Source: Pseudoflavonifractor sp. MSJ-37 (GTDB lineage: Bacteria > Bacillota > Clostridia > Oscillospirales > Oscillospiraceae). Taken from it: 64,000 nucleotides of DNA. Under the pieces are notes generated by a model. That model ran no database searches. It was not told the origin of the DNA and saw nothing but the letters and a program-made list of their open reading frames with translations. The stretch spans positions 434,001-498,000 of the forward strand of contig NZ_JAHLPP010000001.1 of NCBI RefSeq assembly GCF_018917965.1, read 5' to 3'. The translations under genes and the position numbers were made by a program. This document shows, in pieces, positions 1-8,621 of the stretch (its first letter is position 1; the number at the start of each line of letters is the position of its first letter).

Positions 1-412
1 CCCGCCGCTCCCGGTTTCGGTCAAGCCTGTCCCACTCGGCAATAACACCTTGAAAATCCTTCAGCGTCCGGGCAGATTCCTCCGTGCGCTTCAGCGCCTC
101 TGCGAGAATTTCCCGCTTCAGCCGTTTGTCGCTTTTCGGTGCGGCTTCGTCTTCCTCGTCCTCATCCTCCAGCTCGGCGGCATAGTCTCTGGGATGCTCG
201 TCCTGCTCCAGCTCGCTTTCCAGCTCCAGCGTGCGTTCCTCCGCCAGCGCTTCCTCCAAACGCTCATCCTCCGGCGCACCATCGGAGGAGTCCGCCCAAT
301 CGGCGAAGCCATCCTCGGACAGTTCCAGAGCGTCATCTTCGGGCAAATCTTCTAATTCTTCTTCCTCATCGGAAAAATCATCGTCAAATAGATCATCCTC
401 CCATAAATCCAC
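1..412 (-). CDS. Partial acidic protein of unknown family
   Basis: Reads leftward off the window; 137 codons are visible from a GTG at 412. GGGGAGGTGA lies about 7 nt upstream of it, which decides the start. The first ~35 residues are almost all acidic (for example EEEELEDLPEDD), followed by a Glu-rich helical stretch. From about residue 90 it becomes mixed-charge, with the segment IAEWDRLDRNRERR near the window edge. No signal peptide or membrane segment is visible. It is divergent from tnpW/recombinase, so the 413-658 gap probably holds both promoters. I do not recognise the family; the basic C-terminal segment after an acidic head would suit a DNA- or protein-binding partner, but that is a guess. 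The C-terminus is missing. Confidence 0.6.
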   Translation of the reverse strand, partial: MDLWEDDLFDDDFSDEEEELEDLPEDDALELSEDGFADWADSSDGAPEDERLEEALAEERTLELESELEQDEHPRDYAAELEDEDEEDEAAPKSDKRLKREILAEALKRTEESARTLKDFQGVIAEWDRLDRNRERR

Positions 413-658
413 GACGGCTTCACCTCCCCAAAAAATATTTTTCTTTTTTTCAAAAAACAGTTCCGATTTACACCCCGTTTTTCTCCTATTAGTGAAAGGG
501 TAATCTGAACACAAGTTACTAAGGTTACTCTTTTTAAACACAGCGGACAGAAAGGAGAAATGAGCATGGAAAAGCAGTGTAAGGACGCGGTTGGCTTACA
601 GCCAACGGAACCGGACTTATTATACCAAAAACCAACAAATAACGCAAGGAGGAAGCCT

Positions 659-874
659 ATGGAGCAAACGAAACAGGAGCAGTTCATCATCCGGCGCATC
701 GGCGGCACCACCTACAAGGTCAGGGTCGCATTCAGCGAGACGGCAGCGGAGACCATGGAGGAAAAGATTCTGCGGATGATCCGCAATGAAGGGGTTACAA
801 ATGACGGCACTTATGATATAATGGAAGCACCACAAATGAGCCGTCAGTCTGAAAGGAGCGCCGAATGCGCATGA
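659..874 (+). CDS. tnpW: Transposon-encoded protein TnpW
   Basis: 71-residue small protein. The core IRRIGGTTYKVRVAFSET...TMEEKILRMI matches the TnpW family, which accompanies large serine recombinases in Clostridia elements. A second copy with the same core is at 35287-35445. The start is ATG 659 with AAGGAGG directly upstream. An in-frame ATG at 560 also has a ribosome site (AAAGGAG) and would add 33 residues, but that extension is not part of the family core. The gene overlaps the start of the recombinase by 10 nt, so translation is probably coupled. The C-terminal tail beyond the family core is longer than in the second copy. A role as a directionality or accessory factor is inferred from position only. 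Confidence 0.75.
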   Translation: MEQTKQEQFIIRRIGGTTYKVRVAFSETAAETMEEKILRMIRNEGVTNDGTYDIMEAPQMSRQSERSAECA

Positions 875-2922
875 AACAGGCTGAGGAAAAGATTACCGCT
901 CTGTATGAGCGGCTGAGCCGTGACGATGACAACGCCGGTGACAGCAATTCCATCGTGAATCAGAAAAGATACCTCGAAAGCTACGCCCAGCAGAGAGGCT
1001 ACGCCAACTGCCGCCACTATACCGATGATGGCTGGAGCGGCGGCAATTTTGACCGTCCCGCATGGAAGCGGCTGGTGGCGGACATTGAGGCCGGAAAGGT
1101 GGCCCATGTTATTGTCAAGGACATGAGTCGGGCGGGTCGTGATTACCTGCAAACCGGCTTTTACACGGAGGTTTTCTTCCGGCAGCACAGTGTCCACTTT
1201 GTTGCCATTGCCAACGGCGTGGACAGCGACGATCAGAACAGCAATGAATTTGCGCCCTTCCTCAATATCATGAACGAGTGGTACCTGCGCGACCTGAGCC
1301 GCAAGCAGAAAACGGCCATTCGCGTCAAAGGGGAATCCGGCAAGCCAACCACCAACTGCGCCATCTATGGCTATAAGAAGGACCCAGAGAACAAATACCA
1401 CTGGCTGATCGACGAGGAAGCGGCCGCCGTGGTGCGGCGTATCTTCCAACTGACCATTGAGGGCAAAGGCCCCTACGACATCGCCCGTATCCTGTTTGAC
1501 GATAAGATCGACACGCCTGCGGTCTACTTCGGCAAGCAGAACAAGGGCGTCTGGAAAAGTAAAGAGGAATTTCCCAACCCATATAACTGGAGCGGCTATA
1601 TCGTCGGGCAGATTTTATCCAAGCCGGAGTATATGGGGCATACGGTGAATTTCCGTTCCCACAAGCAGTCCTATAAGGATAAAGCGCCCGTCATGAATCC
1701 GCCGGAGGAATGGCTGATCTTCGAGAATACCCATGAAGCCATTGTGGATGCGGAAACATGGGAGCTGGCGCAAAAGCTGCGGAAAACACCACGGCGGCAT
1801 GACACGCTGGGCGAGGCCAATCCGCTGACGGGACTTGTGTTCTGTGCGGACTGCGGCGCAAAGATGATGAATCATCGTTCACGGGGCGGTACGGAGAACA
1901 ATCCCTATCCGTCAGATTTCTACGATTGTTCTACCTATACGCTGGCACATCAGAAACGCACCCACGCTTGCAGCGGACACTATATCCGCAGCAAGGTACT
2001 CCGGGAGCTGATTCTGGAAACCATCCGGGCTGCCAGCACCTTTGCCATCTCCGACCGGGACGCCTTTCTGGAAAAGGTGCGCTCTGCCTCCCAGCTGCGG
2101 CAGGCGGAAGCCGCCAAGGAAACCAAACGAAAGCTGAACAAGGAGAAAAAGCGGATTTCCGAGCTGGACACCATCATCAAGAAGCTCTATGAGTCCTTTG
2201 CCATCGGGCGCATTACCGGCGAACGCTTTGACAGCCTGCTGGCAGAATATGAGGCGGAGCAGAAAACGCTGACAGCGTCCGTCTCCGAAATGGAAACGCA
2301 GATGTCCGCCTTTGCCGAGGACACCGACCGAGCCAAGCAGTTTCTGGAGCTGGCAAAGAAGTACACGGACTTCTCTGAGCTGACCACGCCCATGATCAAC
2401 GAGTTTATTGAGAAAATCATCGTCCACGCCCCGGAGCGCATTGACGGTGACCGGGTGCAGGAGGTGGAAATCTATCTACGGTTCATCGGGCGGTTTGAGC
2501 TGCCTGTCACGGAGCTGAGCGAAGAAGAAATCAAGCGGCAGGAGCAGCTCAAGCGGCACCGCATCAAGAGCCGGGAGCGGTATCAGAAAATCAAGACCGG
2601 TGAACACGCTGTCGGACAGCCCTTCATGCTGACCTGCAAGTGCTGCGGGCAGGAATTTGCCTCCAAGCGGACAAACACACTGTTCTGCGGTCCTAACTGC
2701 CGCTCCAAATTCTACCGGCAGGAGGCGGCGGAGAGCCGCAGCCGGGAATGCACCTGCGAGAACTGCGGCAAGGTGTTCACTACAACGAGGTCGGACGTGA
2801 AATATTGCAGTGACGATTGCCGCTATCAGGCGCAGATCAAGCGGCAGGGTGCACGAAAGGAAGCCTTGCGAGAGGCAAAGATTGAACCGGCTTTACCGGA
2901 GAAAGAAACGAAATCAGCATAA
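865..2922 (+). CDS. Large serine recombinase, TnpX-like
   Basis: 685 residues; cuts and rejoins element ends through a Ser-DNA intermediate. The N-terminal resolvase domain (about 1-160) carries the catalytic Ser18 in YERLSRDD and the DMSRAGRDYL segment. A recombinase domain follows (about 170-310), then a zinc ribbon (CADCGAKM...), a long coiled coil (about 400-490) and a DUF4368-like C-terminal part. Unusually, the extreme C-terminus carries two extra Cys motifs (CKCCGQEF...CGPNC and CENCGKVF...CSDDC) not found in the recombinases at 19866, 29297 or 55399. The start ATG 865 has GAAAGGAG upstream. It should mobilise the 0.4-15 kb segment. Confidence 0.92.
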   Translation: MRMKQAEEKITALYERLSRDDDNAGDSNSIVNQKRYLESYAQQRGYANCRHYTDDGWSGGNFDRPAWKRLVADIEAGKVAHVIVKDMSRAGRDYLQTGFYTEVFFRQHSVHFVAIANGVDSDDQNSNEFAPFLNIMNEWYLRDLSRKQKTAIRVKGESGKPTTNCAIYGYKKDPENKYHWLIDEEAAAVVRRIFQLTIEGKGPYDIARILFDDKIDTPAVYFGKQNKGVWKSKEEFPNPYNWSGYIVGQILSKPEYMGHTVNFRSHKQSYKDKAPVMNPPEEWLIFENTHEAIVDAETWELAQKLRKTPRRHDTLGEANPLTGLVFCADCGAKMMNHRSRGGTENNPYPSDFYDCSTYTLAHQKRTHACSGHYIRSKVLRELILETIRAASTFAISDRDAFLEKVRSASQLRQAEAAKETKRKLNKEKKRISELDTIIKKLYESFAIGRITGERFDSLLAEYEAEQKTLTASVSEMETQMSAFAEDTDRAKQFLELAKKYTDFSELTTPMINEFIEKIIVHAPERIDGDRVQEVEIYLRFIGRFELPVTELSEEEIKRQEQLKRHRIKSRERYQKIKTGEHAVGQPFMLTCKCCGQEFASKRTNTLFCGPNCRSKFYRQEAAESRSRECTCENCGKVFTTTRSDVKYCSDDCRYQAQIKRQGARKEALREAKIEPALPEKETKSA

Positions 2923-2936
2923 GATAAGACGCAAAA

Positions 2937-2974
2937 CGGCGGCTTGCCCAGATCGGGCAGGCCGCCGTTTTTTT
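2937..2974 (+). terminator. Rho-independent terminator after the recombinase
   Basis: GC-rich inverted repeat CGGCGGCTTGCCC / GGGCAGGCCGCCG with a 5-nt loop followed by seven T. It lies 15 nt after the recombinase stop and separates it from the primase gene. Confidence 0.85.
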
Positions 2975-2993
2975 GCGCAGAAATGGAGGAACG

Positions 2994-3515
2994 ATGAATC
3001 TTTTTGAAATTGTTAAATACGGCGTAAGCTGCCGGGATGCAGCGGAGCGGTACGGCGTGGAGGTCAACCGCTACAGTATGGCCCTCTGCCCGTTCCACAA
3101 TGACCGGCATCCCAGCCTGTATGTGGCGGATGATCACTATTATTGCTTTGCCTGTGGGGAACATGGCGATGTGATCGACTTTGCCGCAAAGCTGTTCGGC
3201 TTGCCGCTCTATGCAGCAGCACAGCGTCTGGCAGCAGACTTTCACCTTACACCAGACAAGCCGCCCAGCGCAGCGGCGCTCCACGCAAAGTGTGTCCAAA
3301 CAGAAGCACCGGATGAACGATTTATAGAAGCCTGCCACAACCTCGACCAGACAGAATACTATTTGGATATTCTGTGCACAGGTGATTCCTATGAACGTGC
3401 CGAGGTGATTCAGCAACAGATGGCAGACGGCGAGCTGGACAGGCTACGGCGGCGCTTAGAGAAAATTCATAAGGAGGAAATCGAAGATGGATATGACACC
3501 GCAGACGTGGCCTGA
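2994..3515 (+). CDS. CHC2 zinc-finger primase-like protein
   Basis: 173 residues. A CHC2 zinc finger is visible: CPFH (C32, H35) and YYCFACG (C51, C54), as in the DNA-binding end of DnaG-type primases. There is no TOPRIM catalytic domain, so this is a stand-alone primase-like DNA-binding module. Start ATG 2994 is chosen because GGAGG sits 5 nt upstream; upstream in-frame ATG 2973 falls in the terminator. Its 3' end overlaps the helicase gene by 29 nt, so the two are probably translated together and act as a replication module for the excised element. Confidence 0.82.
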   Translation: MNLFEIVKYGVSCRDAAERYGVEVNRYSMALCPFHNDRHPSLYVADDHYYCFACGEHGDVIDFAAKLFGLPLYAAAQRLAADFHLTPDKPPSAAALHAKCVQTEAPDERFIEACHNLDQTEYYLDILCTGDSYERAEVIQQQMADGELDRLRRRLEKIHKEEIEDGYDTADVA

Positions 3516-4788
3516 GTGGTACGACGGCAGGCACATCAACGAGGTGCTGTTCTGCCAGCAGTTCTTGGACAAGCACCCCATGAAATGTGTGCGTGGTCGG
3601 CTTTTCACTGTGGACGGGCTGATCGAGGACGAGGGACAGATTGGAAATCTCATTTTAGAGGAAATCTCCGGCTGTCTGACCTCCGGCTTGTCCAAAGTCG
3701 TGGCAAATCTGCTTGCCAGCATCAAACTGCAAGCCTATTCGCCGCCGCTGCCCATTGAGACGGACCGCATCCACGTTGCCAACGGGACGTATTTTATGAA
3801 CGGTAGCTTTACCGCCGATAAGAGCTACTGCAACAACCGGCTGACGGTCGCCTACAACCCTGACGCACCCACTCCGAAAAAGTGGCTGCAATTCCTATCA
3901 GAGCTGCTGCAACCGGAGGACATTCCAACCTTGCAGGAATTTCTCGGTTACTGCCTGCTGCCTACCACCAAGGGGCAAAAAATGCTCATGCTCATCGGCA
4001 AGGGCGGCGAGGGCAAAAGCCGCATCGGTCTGGTCATGCGCTCCCTGCTGGGCGACAGCATGAACACCACCAGCATCCAGAAGGTGGAGAGCAACCGGTT
4101 CAGCCGTGCAGACTTGGAAAACAAGCTCCTGATGGTGGATGACGATATGGATATGAGCGCCCTGCCCAAGACCAATTATATCAAATCCATCGTGACCTCT
4201 GAGTGCAAGATGGACATGGAGCGCAAAGGCATCCAGAGCTATCAGAGCCAGCTCTATGTGCGTTTTCTCTGCTTCGGAAACGGTGCGCTCACCGCCCTGC
4301 ACGACAAGTCCGACGGCTTCTTTCGCCGCCAGATCGTGCTGACCACCAAAGACCGGCCCGCTGGCCGAGTGGATGATCCGTTTCTGGTGGATAAGCTGCT
4401 GCGGGAGAAGGAGGGCATCTTCCTCTGGTGTCTGGAGGGTCTGCATCGGTTGATTGGGAACAACTATCAGTTCAGCATTTCCGGCAAGGCCAGAGAGAAT
4501 ATGGAGACGGTCAAGCGCAGCAGCAACAATGTGATCGAGTTTCTGCAATCTGAGGGCTATATCCGCTTTTGGGCAGACAGTGAAGCCAGCTCCAAGGCGA
4601 TCTATGAAGCCTACACAAGATGGTGCGATGATAACGCACAAAAGCCCATGTCTGCCAACCGCGTCAGCTCTGAGCTTACACAAAATGAGCGGCTTTACAA
4701 CGTGGAGGCCACCAACAATGTCCACGTCGGCGGCAAGCGGGTGCGTGGCTTTATGGGCATTGAGGTGGTCAATCCGCCGCCGTATTGA
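3487..4788 (+). CDS. P4-type primase C-terminal/SF3 helicase (VapE-like)
   Basis: 433 residues. The SF3/AAA helicase core is readable: Walker A GKGGEGKS (about residues 171-178), Walker B LLMVDDDMD, and a motif-C-like FLCFGNG. The N-terminal ~120 residues look like the D5-N linker region seen in plasmid/phage primase-helicases. ATG 3487 follows AAGGAGGAAATCGAAG. Together with the CHC2 protein it splits the primase and helicase functions that phage P4 alpha carries in one chain. The likely role is to unwind and prime the circular or transferred single-strand form of the element. It is followed by a 500-nt gap rich in GTAC-type repeats that could be the matching origin. Confidence 0.85.
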   Translation: MDMTPQTWPEWYDGRHINEVLFCQQFLDKHPMKCVRGRLFTVDGLIEDEGQIGNLILEEISGCLTSGLSKVVANLLASIKLQAYSPPLPIETDRIHVANGTYFMNGSFTADKSYCNNRLTVAYNPDAPTPKKWLQFLSELLQPEDIPTLQEFLGYCLLPTTKGQKMLMLIGKGGEGKSRIGLVMRSLLGDSMNTTSIQKVESNRFSRADLENKLLMVDDDMDMSALPKTNYIKSIVTSECKMDMERKGIQSYQSQLYVRFLCFGNGALTALHDKSDGFFRRQIVLTTKDRPAGRVDDPFLVDKLLREKEGIFLWCLEGLHRLIGNNYQFSISGKARENMETVKRSSNNVIEFLQSEGYIRFWADSEASSKAIYEAYTRWCDDNAQKPMSANRVSSELTQNERLYNVEATNNVHVGGKRVRGFMGIEVVNPPPY

Positions 4789-4812
4789 AAATGAGAAACG
4801 GACTTCAAAACA

Positions 4813-4990
4813 GCCGTACACGCCGTACACCCTGTACGGCTATTTTCAACTTCATCCGCAAAATACGGTTTTGCTTGTGCGTTTGGTGACGCATTTCACG
4901 GCATGGTGAAAAATTGTCCGCTGAATCGGCGGCCGGTACGCAAAACCAGCGTACACGAGGTCAGTTTTGCCGTACCGAGCCGTACACGGA
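4813..4990. repeat. Cluster of CCGTACAC repeats and palindromes; possible origin
   Basis: The gene-free stretch 4789-5295 carries GCCGTACAC twice in tandem (4813-4830), closed by TGTACGGC (4833-4840), so that GCCGTACA...TGTACGGC forms a perfect 8-bp inverted repeat. About 100 nt on, CGGTACG-CAAAAC faces GTTTTGCCGTACCG, with GCGTACAC and CCGTACAC copies between or just after. Repeats of this kind beside a primase/helicase pair suggest initiator binding sites or an origin. Nothing else recognisable was seen in the rest of the stretch. Confidence 0.4.
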
Positions 4991-5295
4991 CAGCCTATTT
5001 TAACGGCTTCAAAATCAATGCTTGTGAAATCCGTGATGATTTTCGCCGCAGGTCGAACGCAATACACCATCCGGTGATTTACCGAAGCGCGAAGGCGCTG
5101 CACCTGACGGCGGCATATTCTGCCGTTCCGTATGCTCTCACACAGAACGATGAAGCCGATAGGGCGAAGTTGTGAACAGGGCATCACGGACGGAAATCTG
5201 AGCGGATTTGCGGAACGGCAGATTTTTCACCGCAAAGGGTACACAGTTCACTTACTCAAAAACCAGTATCACGAAAATATGGAGGTAAAAAGTTG

Positions 5296-5511
5296 ATGAA
5301 ATCCAATCTGAGAAATGAGATCAAATCGTACATCGTCCGTCAGGGAATGACCATGCAGGAGGTAGTCGATCTGCTGCGGGACGAACACGGCCGGTCCGAC
5401 AGCGTATCCAACCTATCCAACAAGCTCCAACGGGAGTCCCTGCGGTATGTTGAAGCCGTTCAGCTTGCCGATGCGCTGGGCTATGAAATCGTCTGGCAGA
5501 AACGAAGATAA
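5296..5511 (+). CDS. Small HTH-like protein
   Basis: 71 residues. The sequence (MTMQEVVDLLRDEHG...SVSNLSNKLQRE...YVEAVQLADALGYEI) has the layout of a small helix-turn-helix of the DUF6471/XRE type, with a recognition helix around SNLSNKLQRE. Start ATG 5296 has GGAGG 10 nt upstream; a TTG three bases earlier is possible. It is 13 nt ahead of the DUF3847 gene and in the same direction, so it probably belongs to the mobilization operon and may regulate it. It could also be a relaxosome accessory protein. Confidence 0.6.
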   Translation: MKSNLRNEIKSYIVRQGMTMQEVVDLLRDEHGRSDSVSNLSNKLQRESLRYVEAVQLADALGYEIVWQKRR

Positions 5512-5524
5512 GGAGGGCTTTCGC

Positions 5525-5734
5525 ATGATGACAGATACAGAAAAGAAGCTGTTGCAGGCGCAGCACCGGTTGGAAGAAGCGCAGGCACGGGATCGTGTCA
5601 AGGAGCGCAAAGCCAGAACGCGCAGGCTCATTCAAGAGGGCGCGGTTCTGGAAAAGGTGCTGCCGGAGGTTCGGACTATTGAGCTGTCTGAGTTGGAGGG
5701 GTATCTTTCACAAAAACTGGGAAATCAAACTTAA
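5525..5734 (+). CDS. DUF3847 family protein
   Basis: 69 residues, highly charged, predicted coiled coil (KKLLQAQHRLEEAQARDRVKE) followed by the family core RKARTRRLIQEGAVLEKVLP. DUF3847 proteins sit immediately ahead of MobA/MobL relaxases; the same arrangement recurs at 31455-31814 in this window. A relaxosome or auxiliary role is inferred from that conserved position. The start ATG 5525 (ATGATG) has AAGGAGGG upstream. An earlier in-frame ATG lies inside the previous gene and is unlikely. Confidence 0.72.
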   Translation: MMTDTEKKLLQAQHRLEEAQARDRVKERKARTRRLIQEGAVLEKVLPEVRTIELSELEGYLSQKLGNQT

Positions 5735-5743
5735 ATTTCAGAT

Positions 5744-5782
5744 GGGAGGTCTCTGGCGGAACCGGGGGCCTCCTTCTTTTTT
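5744..5782 (+). terminator. Terminator before oriT
   Basis: GGAGGTCTCTGG faces CCGGGGGCCTCC, then TTCTTTTTT. It is 10 nt after the DUF3847 stop. Confidence 0.6.
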
Positions 5783-5785
5783 CTC

Positions 5786-5850
5786 CCGTAAGGGCGCACT
5801 TACTCACCACCCTAAAGGGCAGTGGTATTTCCTGCGGAAAACGTGCGCTC
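5786..5850 (-). other. oriT: Candidate oriT of the first MOBQ relaxase
   Basis: AGGGCGCACTTAC at 5791-5803 is the reverse complement of GTAAGTGCGCCCT, the conserved nic region of RSF1010/IncQ-type origins (nick expected between GTGCG and CCCT on the minus strand). It lies about 310 nt upstream of a MobA/MobL-family relaxase, the correct relaxase class. The remainder of 5783-6112 holds several short inverted repeats (CCCTAAAGGG; TTCCTGCGGAAA) and no convincing gene. Confidence 0.7.
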
Positions 5851-6112
5851 TCCGAGGGGGATTTCGCTTTCTGCGGAAAGCGACAGACAATCCACAGCAC
5901 TTGCAGGGTTCTGCTGTCATCGTCTGCGCAGACGGCAAATTCCCTGCGACGGGCGCAGAGAATTGTGGGTAGAAATTCTCTACCCCTGTTGCCGCCTGCC
6001 TGCGCAAACCTGCCGCCGGCAACTTTGGCGCAGAGATGGACGGGCAGGAGGCCCGTCCATTTTCTCTTTTGCGAAAGAGAAACAGAAAAAGAAAGAACGA
6101 GGTGAACAAGAT

Positions 6113-7822
6113 ATGGCGATTTACCATTTGGAAGCGAAGGTGGTCAGCCGGGGCGCAGGACGCTCCGCAGTGGCCGCCTCCGCTTATCTGAGCTGTTCCC
6201 GCCTGTATAACGATTACGACGGGATACAGCATGACTACACGAAAAAGCAGGGGCTTGTCTGGCAGGAGGTTTTCCTGCCGGAATACGCCCCACAGGAATG
6301 GCAAGACAGAGAAAAGCTCTGGAACGCCGTGGAGGAAGTCGAGACGGCCAAGGACAGCAGACTTGCCCGTGAGTTCGTCGTGGCGCTGCCCATAGAGCTA
6401 AGCCGTGAACAGCAAATTGAGCTGCTGCAAGACTTTATCCGGGAGCAGTTTGTGGCCGATGGAATGTGCGCCGACGCAGCCATCCACGACACCGACGGTC
6501 ACAACCCTCATGCCCACATTCTCTTGACGGTGCGCCCGTTGGATGGGCAGGGACACTGGCAGTACAAGACCGAGAAGGAATACCTCTGCATGAAAAACGG
6601 TGAGGAACGGGGCTTCACCGCTGCCGAGTTCAAGTTGGCGCAGAACGAAGGTTGGGAGAAGCAATATCCATACAAGGTCGGCAAAAAGAAGGTGTATATG
6701 ACGCCATCCGCTGCCGAGACGCAGGGGCTTGTCCGGGCTGACAAGCATCCCAAAAGCACCCGTTACGGCAGGCAAAATCCTATCTCCGAGCGCTGGAACA
6801 GCGAAGAACAGCTTACAGCATGGCGGGAGGCATGGGCAGATGTGTCCAATCGCTATCTGGAACGCGCCGAGCGGGAGGAACGCATTGACCACCGAAGCAA
6901 CGCTGCACGGGGTCTGGATGAGATTCCCACCATCCACGAGGGCGTAACAGCGCAGGCGTTGGAGCGCAAGGGAATTATCTCTGACCGCTGTGAAATCAAT
7001 CGACAAATCAAGGCAGACAATGCGCTGCTGCGGGAGCTGAAAGCTGAAATCAAAAAACTGGCCGCACTGGTCGCCCGCACTGTACCGGCCATTGCGGAGG
7101 GGCTGGAGAAACTGCGCAGCCAGGTGCTGATCTTCTGTTATCAGCTCTCCCATATTCGCGGTGGCAAATCGCATATTCAAGAATCCCTCGCCGTATGGAG
7201 GCCAGAGCTGGAGCGTTACACCGGTCTGGTGCAGCAGATCAAGGAAAAGAGCAAGGAGCGCAAAGCGCTGGTTGCTGAGAAAAAGGAATTGCCAATATAC
7301 CATGTGAAACGCCACAAGGCGCTGACTGTCCGCATTGCCGAGCTGATAGAGGATTTGGAAGAACTGCGTTCCGAAAAGGCGCTCCTTTTGCAAAAATTTG
7401 AGTATGCGGAGGATGCAGGCGCAGAGGCGTTCCGCAAGGATATTGCCATCATGGAGTCCGGTCTGAAAAGGCTGGAGGCACAGGAGCAAAAATACGCTGC
7501 TGAATTAGATAAGGTTCTGGCTGAATATGCCGAGCTGAAAGCGCAGGCCGTGGATCTTGACCCGGTGGAGTTGCACGATGCACGGCAGGCCATCCGTCCT
7601 GAAAAGGAGCTAAATGCCGTCGAACAGCTACAGCGTGCTTACGGGGATAAGTACCGCCCGCTTGCTATGCTCGACAGCAAACGAAAGGCATCCGGGTTGC
7701 TTCACGAATATGCAGACGAACAGGCCGTACAAAAGCTGAAACGAGCGCAACAGCAGAAAATTCAGTCCGAACACACTCCCCCCCCCCAATCAAAGAAAAA
7801 ACGAATCGACTTTGAACGTTAA
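6113..7822 (+). CDS. mobL: MobA/MobL-family (MOBQ) relaxase
   Basis: 569 residues. The N-terminal relaxase domain starts MAIYHLEAKVVSRGAGRSAV with an early Tyr4 as candidate nucleophile. The metal-binding histidine motif HNPHAHILLTVRP lies near residue 130. The C-terminal half is long coiled coil (about 310-540). It should nick the RSF1010-like nic site about 310 nt upstream and pilot the strand into a conjugation channel supplied in trans. Start ATG 6113 follows ACGAGGTGAAC; longer frames upstream run through the oriT region. Odd feature: ten consecutive C at 7778-7787 in the last 20 codons, prone to slippage, although the ending SKKKRIDFER reads normally in the present frame. Confidence 0.9.
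   Translation: MAIYHLEAKVVSRGAGRSAVAASAYLSCSRLYNDYDGIQHDYTKKQGLVWQEVFLPEYAPQEWQDREKLWNAVEEVETAKDSRLAREFVVALPIELSREQQIELLQDFIREQFVADGMCADAAIHDTDGHNPHAHILLTVRPLDGQGHWQYKTEKEYLCMKNGEERGFTAAEFKLAQNEGWEKQYPYKVGKKKVYMTPSAAETQGLVRADKHPKSTRYGRQNPISERWNSEEQLTAWREAWADVSNRYLERAEREERIDHRSNAARGLDEIPTIHEGVTAQALERKGIISDRCEINRQIKADNALLRELKAEIKKLAALVARTVPAIAEGLEKLRSQVLIFCYQLSHIRGGKSHIQESLAVWRPELERYTGLVQQIKEKSKERKALVAEKKELPIYHVKRHKALTVRIAELIEDLEELRSEKALLLQKFEYAEDAGAEAFRKDIAIMESGLKRLEAQEQKYAAELDKVLAEYAELKAQAVDLDPVELHDARQAIRPEKELNAVEQLQRAYGDKYRPLAMLDSKRKASGLLHEYADEQAVQKLKRAQQQKIQSEHTPPPQSKKKRIDFER
7778..7787 (+). repeat. C10 homopolymer in relaxase 3' end
   Basis: Ten C in a row inside the relaxase coding sequence. 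In the present length the frame runs on to KKKRIDFER and stop. A change of one base would alter only the last ~15 residues. Confidence 0.7.
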
Positions 7823-7880
7823 GCTACGATTAGATGCAACATTTTTTACGGACAAGAGAAATCGTCATAACACAATTAGC

Positions 7881-7913
7881 GAGGCCGGCCATGTGCGAAC
7901 ACTGGCCGACCTC
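7881..7913. terminator. Inverted repeat between convergent genes
   Basis: GAGGCCGGCCA faces TGGCCGACCTC with an 11-nt loop, between the ends of the relaxase (+) and kdpE (-). There is no clear T run on either strand, so termination is plausible but not proven. Confidence 0.45.
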
Positions 7914-7919
7914 ATATCA

Positions 7920-8621
7920 TTAATTTACTTTTATCATACGATAGCCCACACCAATATGTGTTTGGATGTATTGTGGGGACTCCTCTGTTGGCTCCAGCTT
8001 TTTCCGCAGTGTTGTCATAAATACCCGCAGGGAAGCCACATCGTTATCCCAACTGCGGCCCCAGATATTTTGTGTGATAAAGGTATGGGTCAGTACCTTG
8101 CCGACATTCTTGGACAGCAGACACAACAGCTTATACTCAATGGGTGTCAGGTGAAGTTCGTTTTCATCCAGATAAGCGCATCCCCCGGCATAATCCACTT
8201 TCAACTTACCATTCACAAATACAGAACTGGCAGTAAACATCTCTGCCGTCATCAGAGAGAGTCTTCGCTGCGTCACCCGAAGTCGAGCCAATAATTCTTC
8301 AACAGAAAAAGGTTTTGTCAGATAATCGTCAGCTCCGGCATCCAATGCATGAATCTTGTCATTATCTTCACTTCTGGCGCTAATTACAATGATGGGGGCA
8401 TTGGACCAGGAGCGTACCGTTTGAATGACTTGAACGCCATCCATATCCGGCAAGCCCAAATCCAGCAAGATGATTTCAGGATTGTGCGATGTGGCCTCCA
8501 TAATGGCTGTCGAGCCATTGGGCGCTACCACATAACGATAATCATTTGTTTTCAATGTGGTTGTAATGAGATTTCGTACAGATGGGTCATCCTCAACCAC
8601 TAATATCAAAGGTTTATTCAT
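7920..8621 (-). CDS. kdpE: KdpE response regulator
   Basis: 233 residues, OmpR/PhoB type. The receiver domain (about 1-115) has the acidic pocket VVEDD, the phospho-Asp in LLDLGLPDMDG (about residue 53) and the Lys of DDYLTKPFS. The winged-helix output domain (about 130-230) ends GVGYRMIKVN. It pairs with KdpD, whose gene overlaps by 8 nt. It normally activates potassium uptake genes at low K+ or osmotic stress. Here it controls a cluster without kdpA/kdpB, so the target is probably the trk genes and kdpC of the same block or host genes. Confidence 0.93.
   Translation of the reverse strand: MNKPLILVVEDDPSVRNLITTTLKTNDYRYVVAPNGSTAIMEATSHNPEIILLDLGLPDMDGVQVIQTVRSWSNAPIIVISARSEDNDKIHALDAGADDYLTKPFSVEELLARLRVTQRRLSLMTAEMFTASSVFVNGKLKVDYAGGCAYLDENELHLTPIEYKLLCLLSKNVGKVLTHTFITQNIWGRSWDNDVASLRVFMTTLRKKLEPTEESPQYIQTHIGVGYRMIKVN

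Noticed and set aside
560-658. Upstream extension of tnpW from ATG 560
   Set aside because: It has a ribosome site, but the added 33 residues are outside the family core and the internal ATG 659 has the better site. Kept only as a remark.
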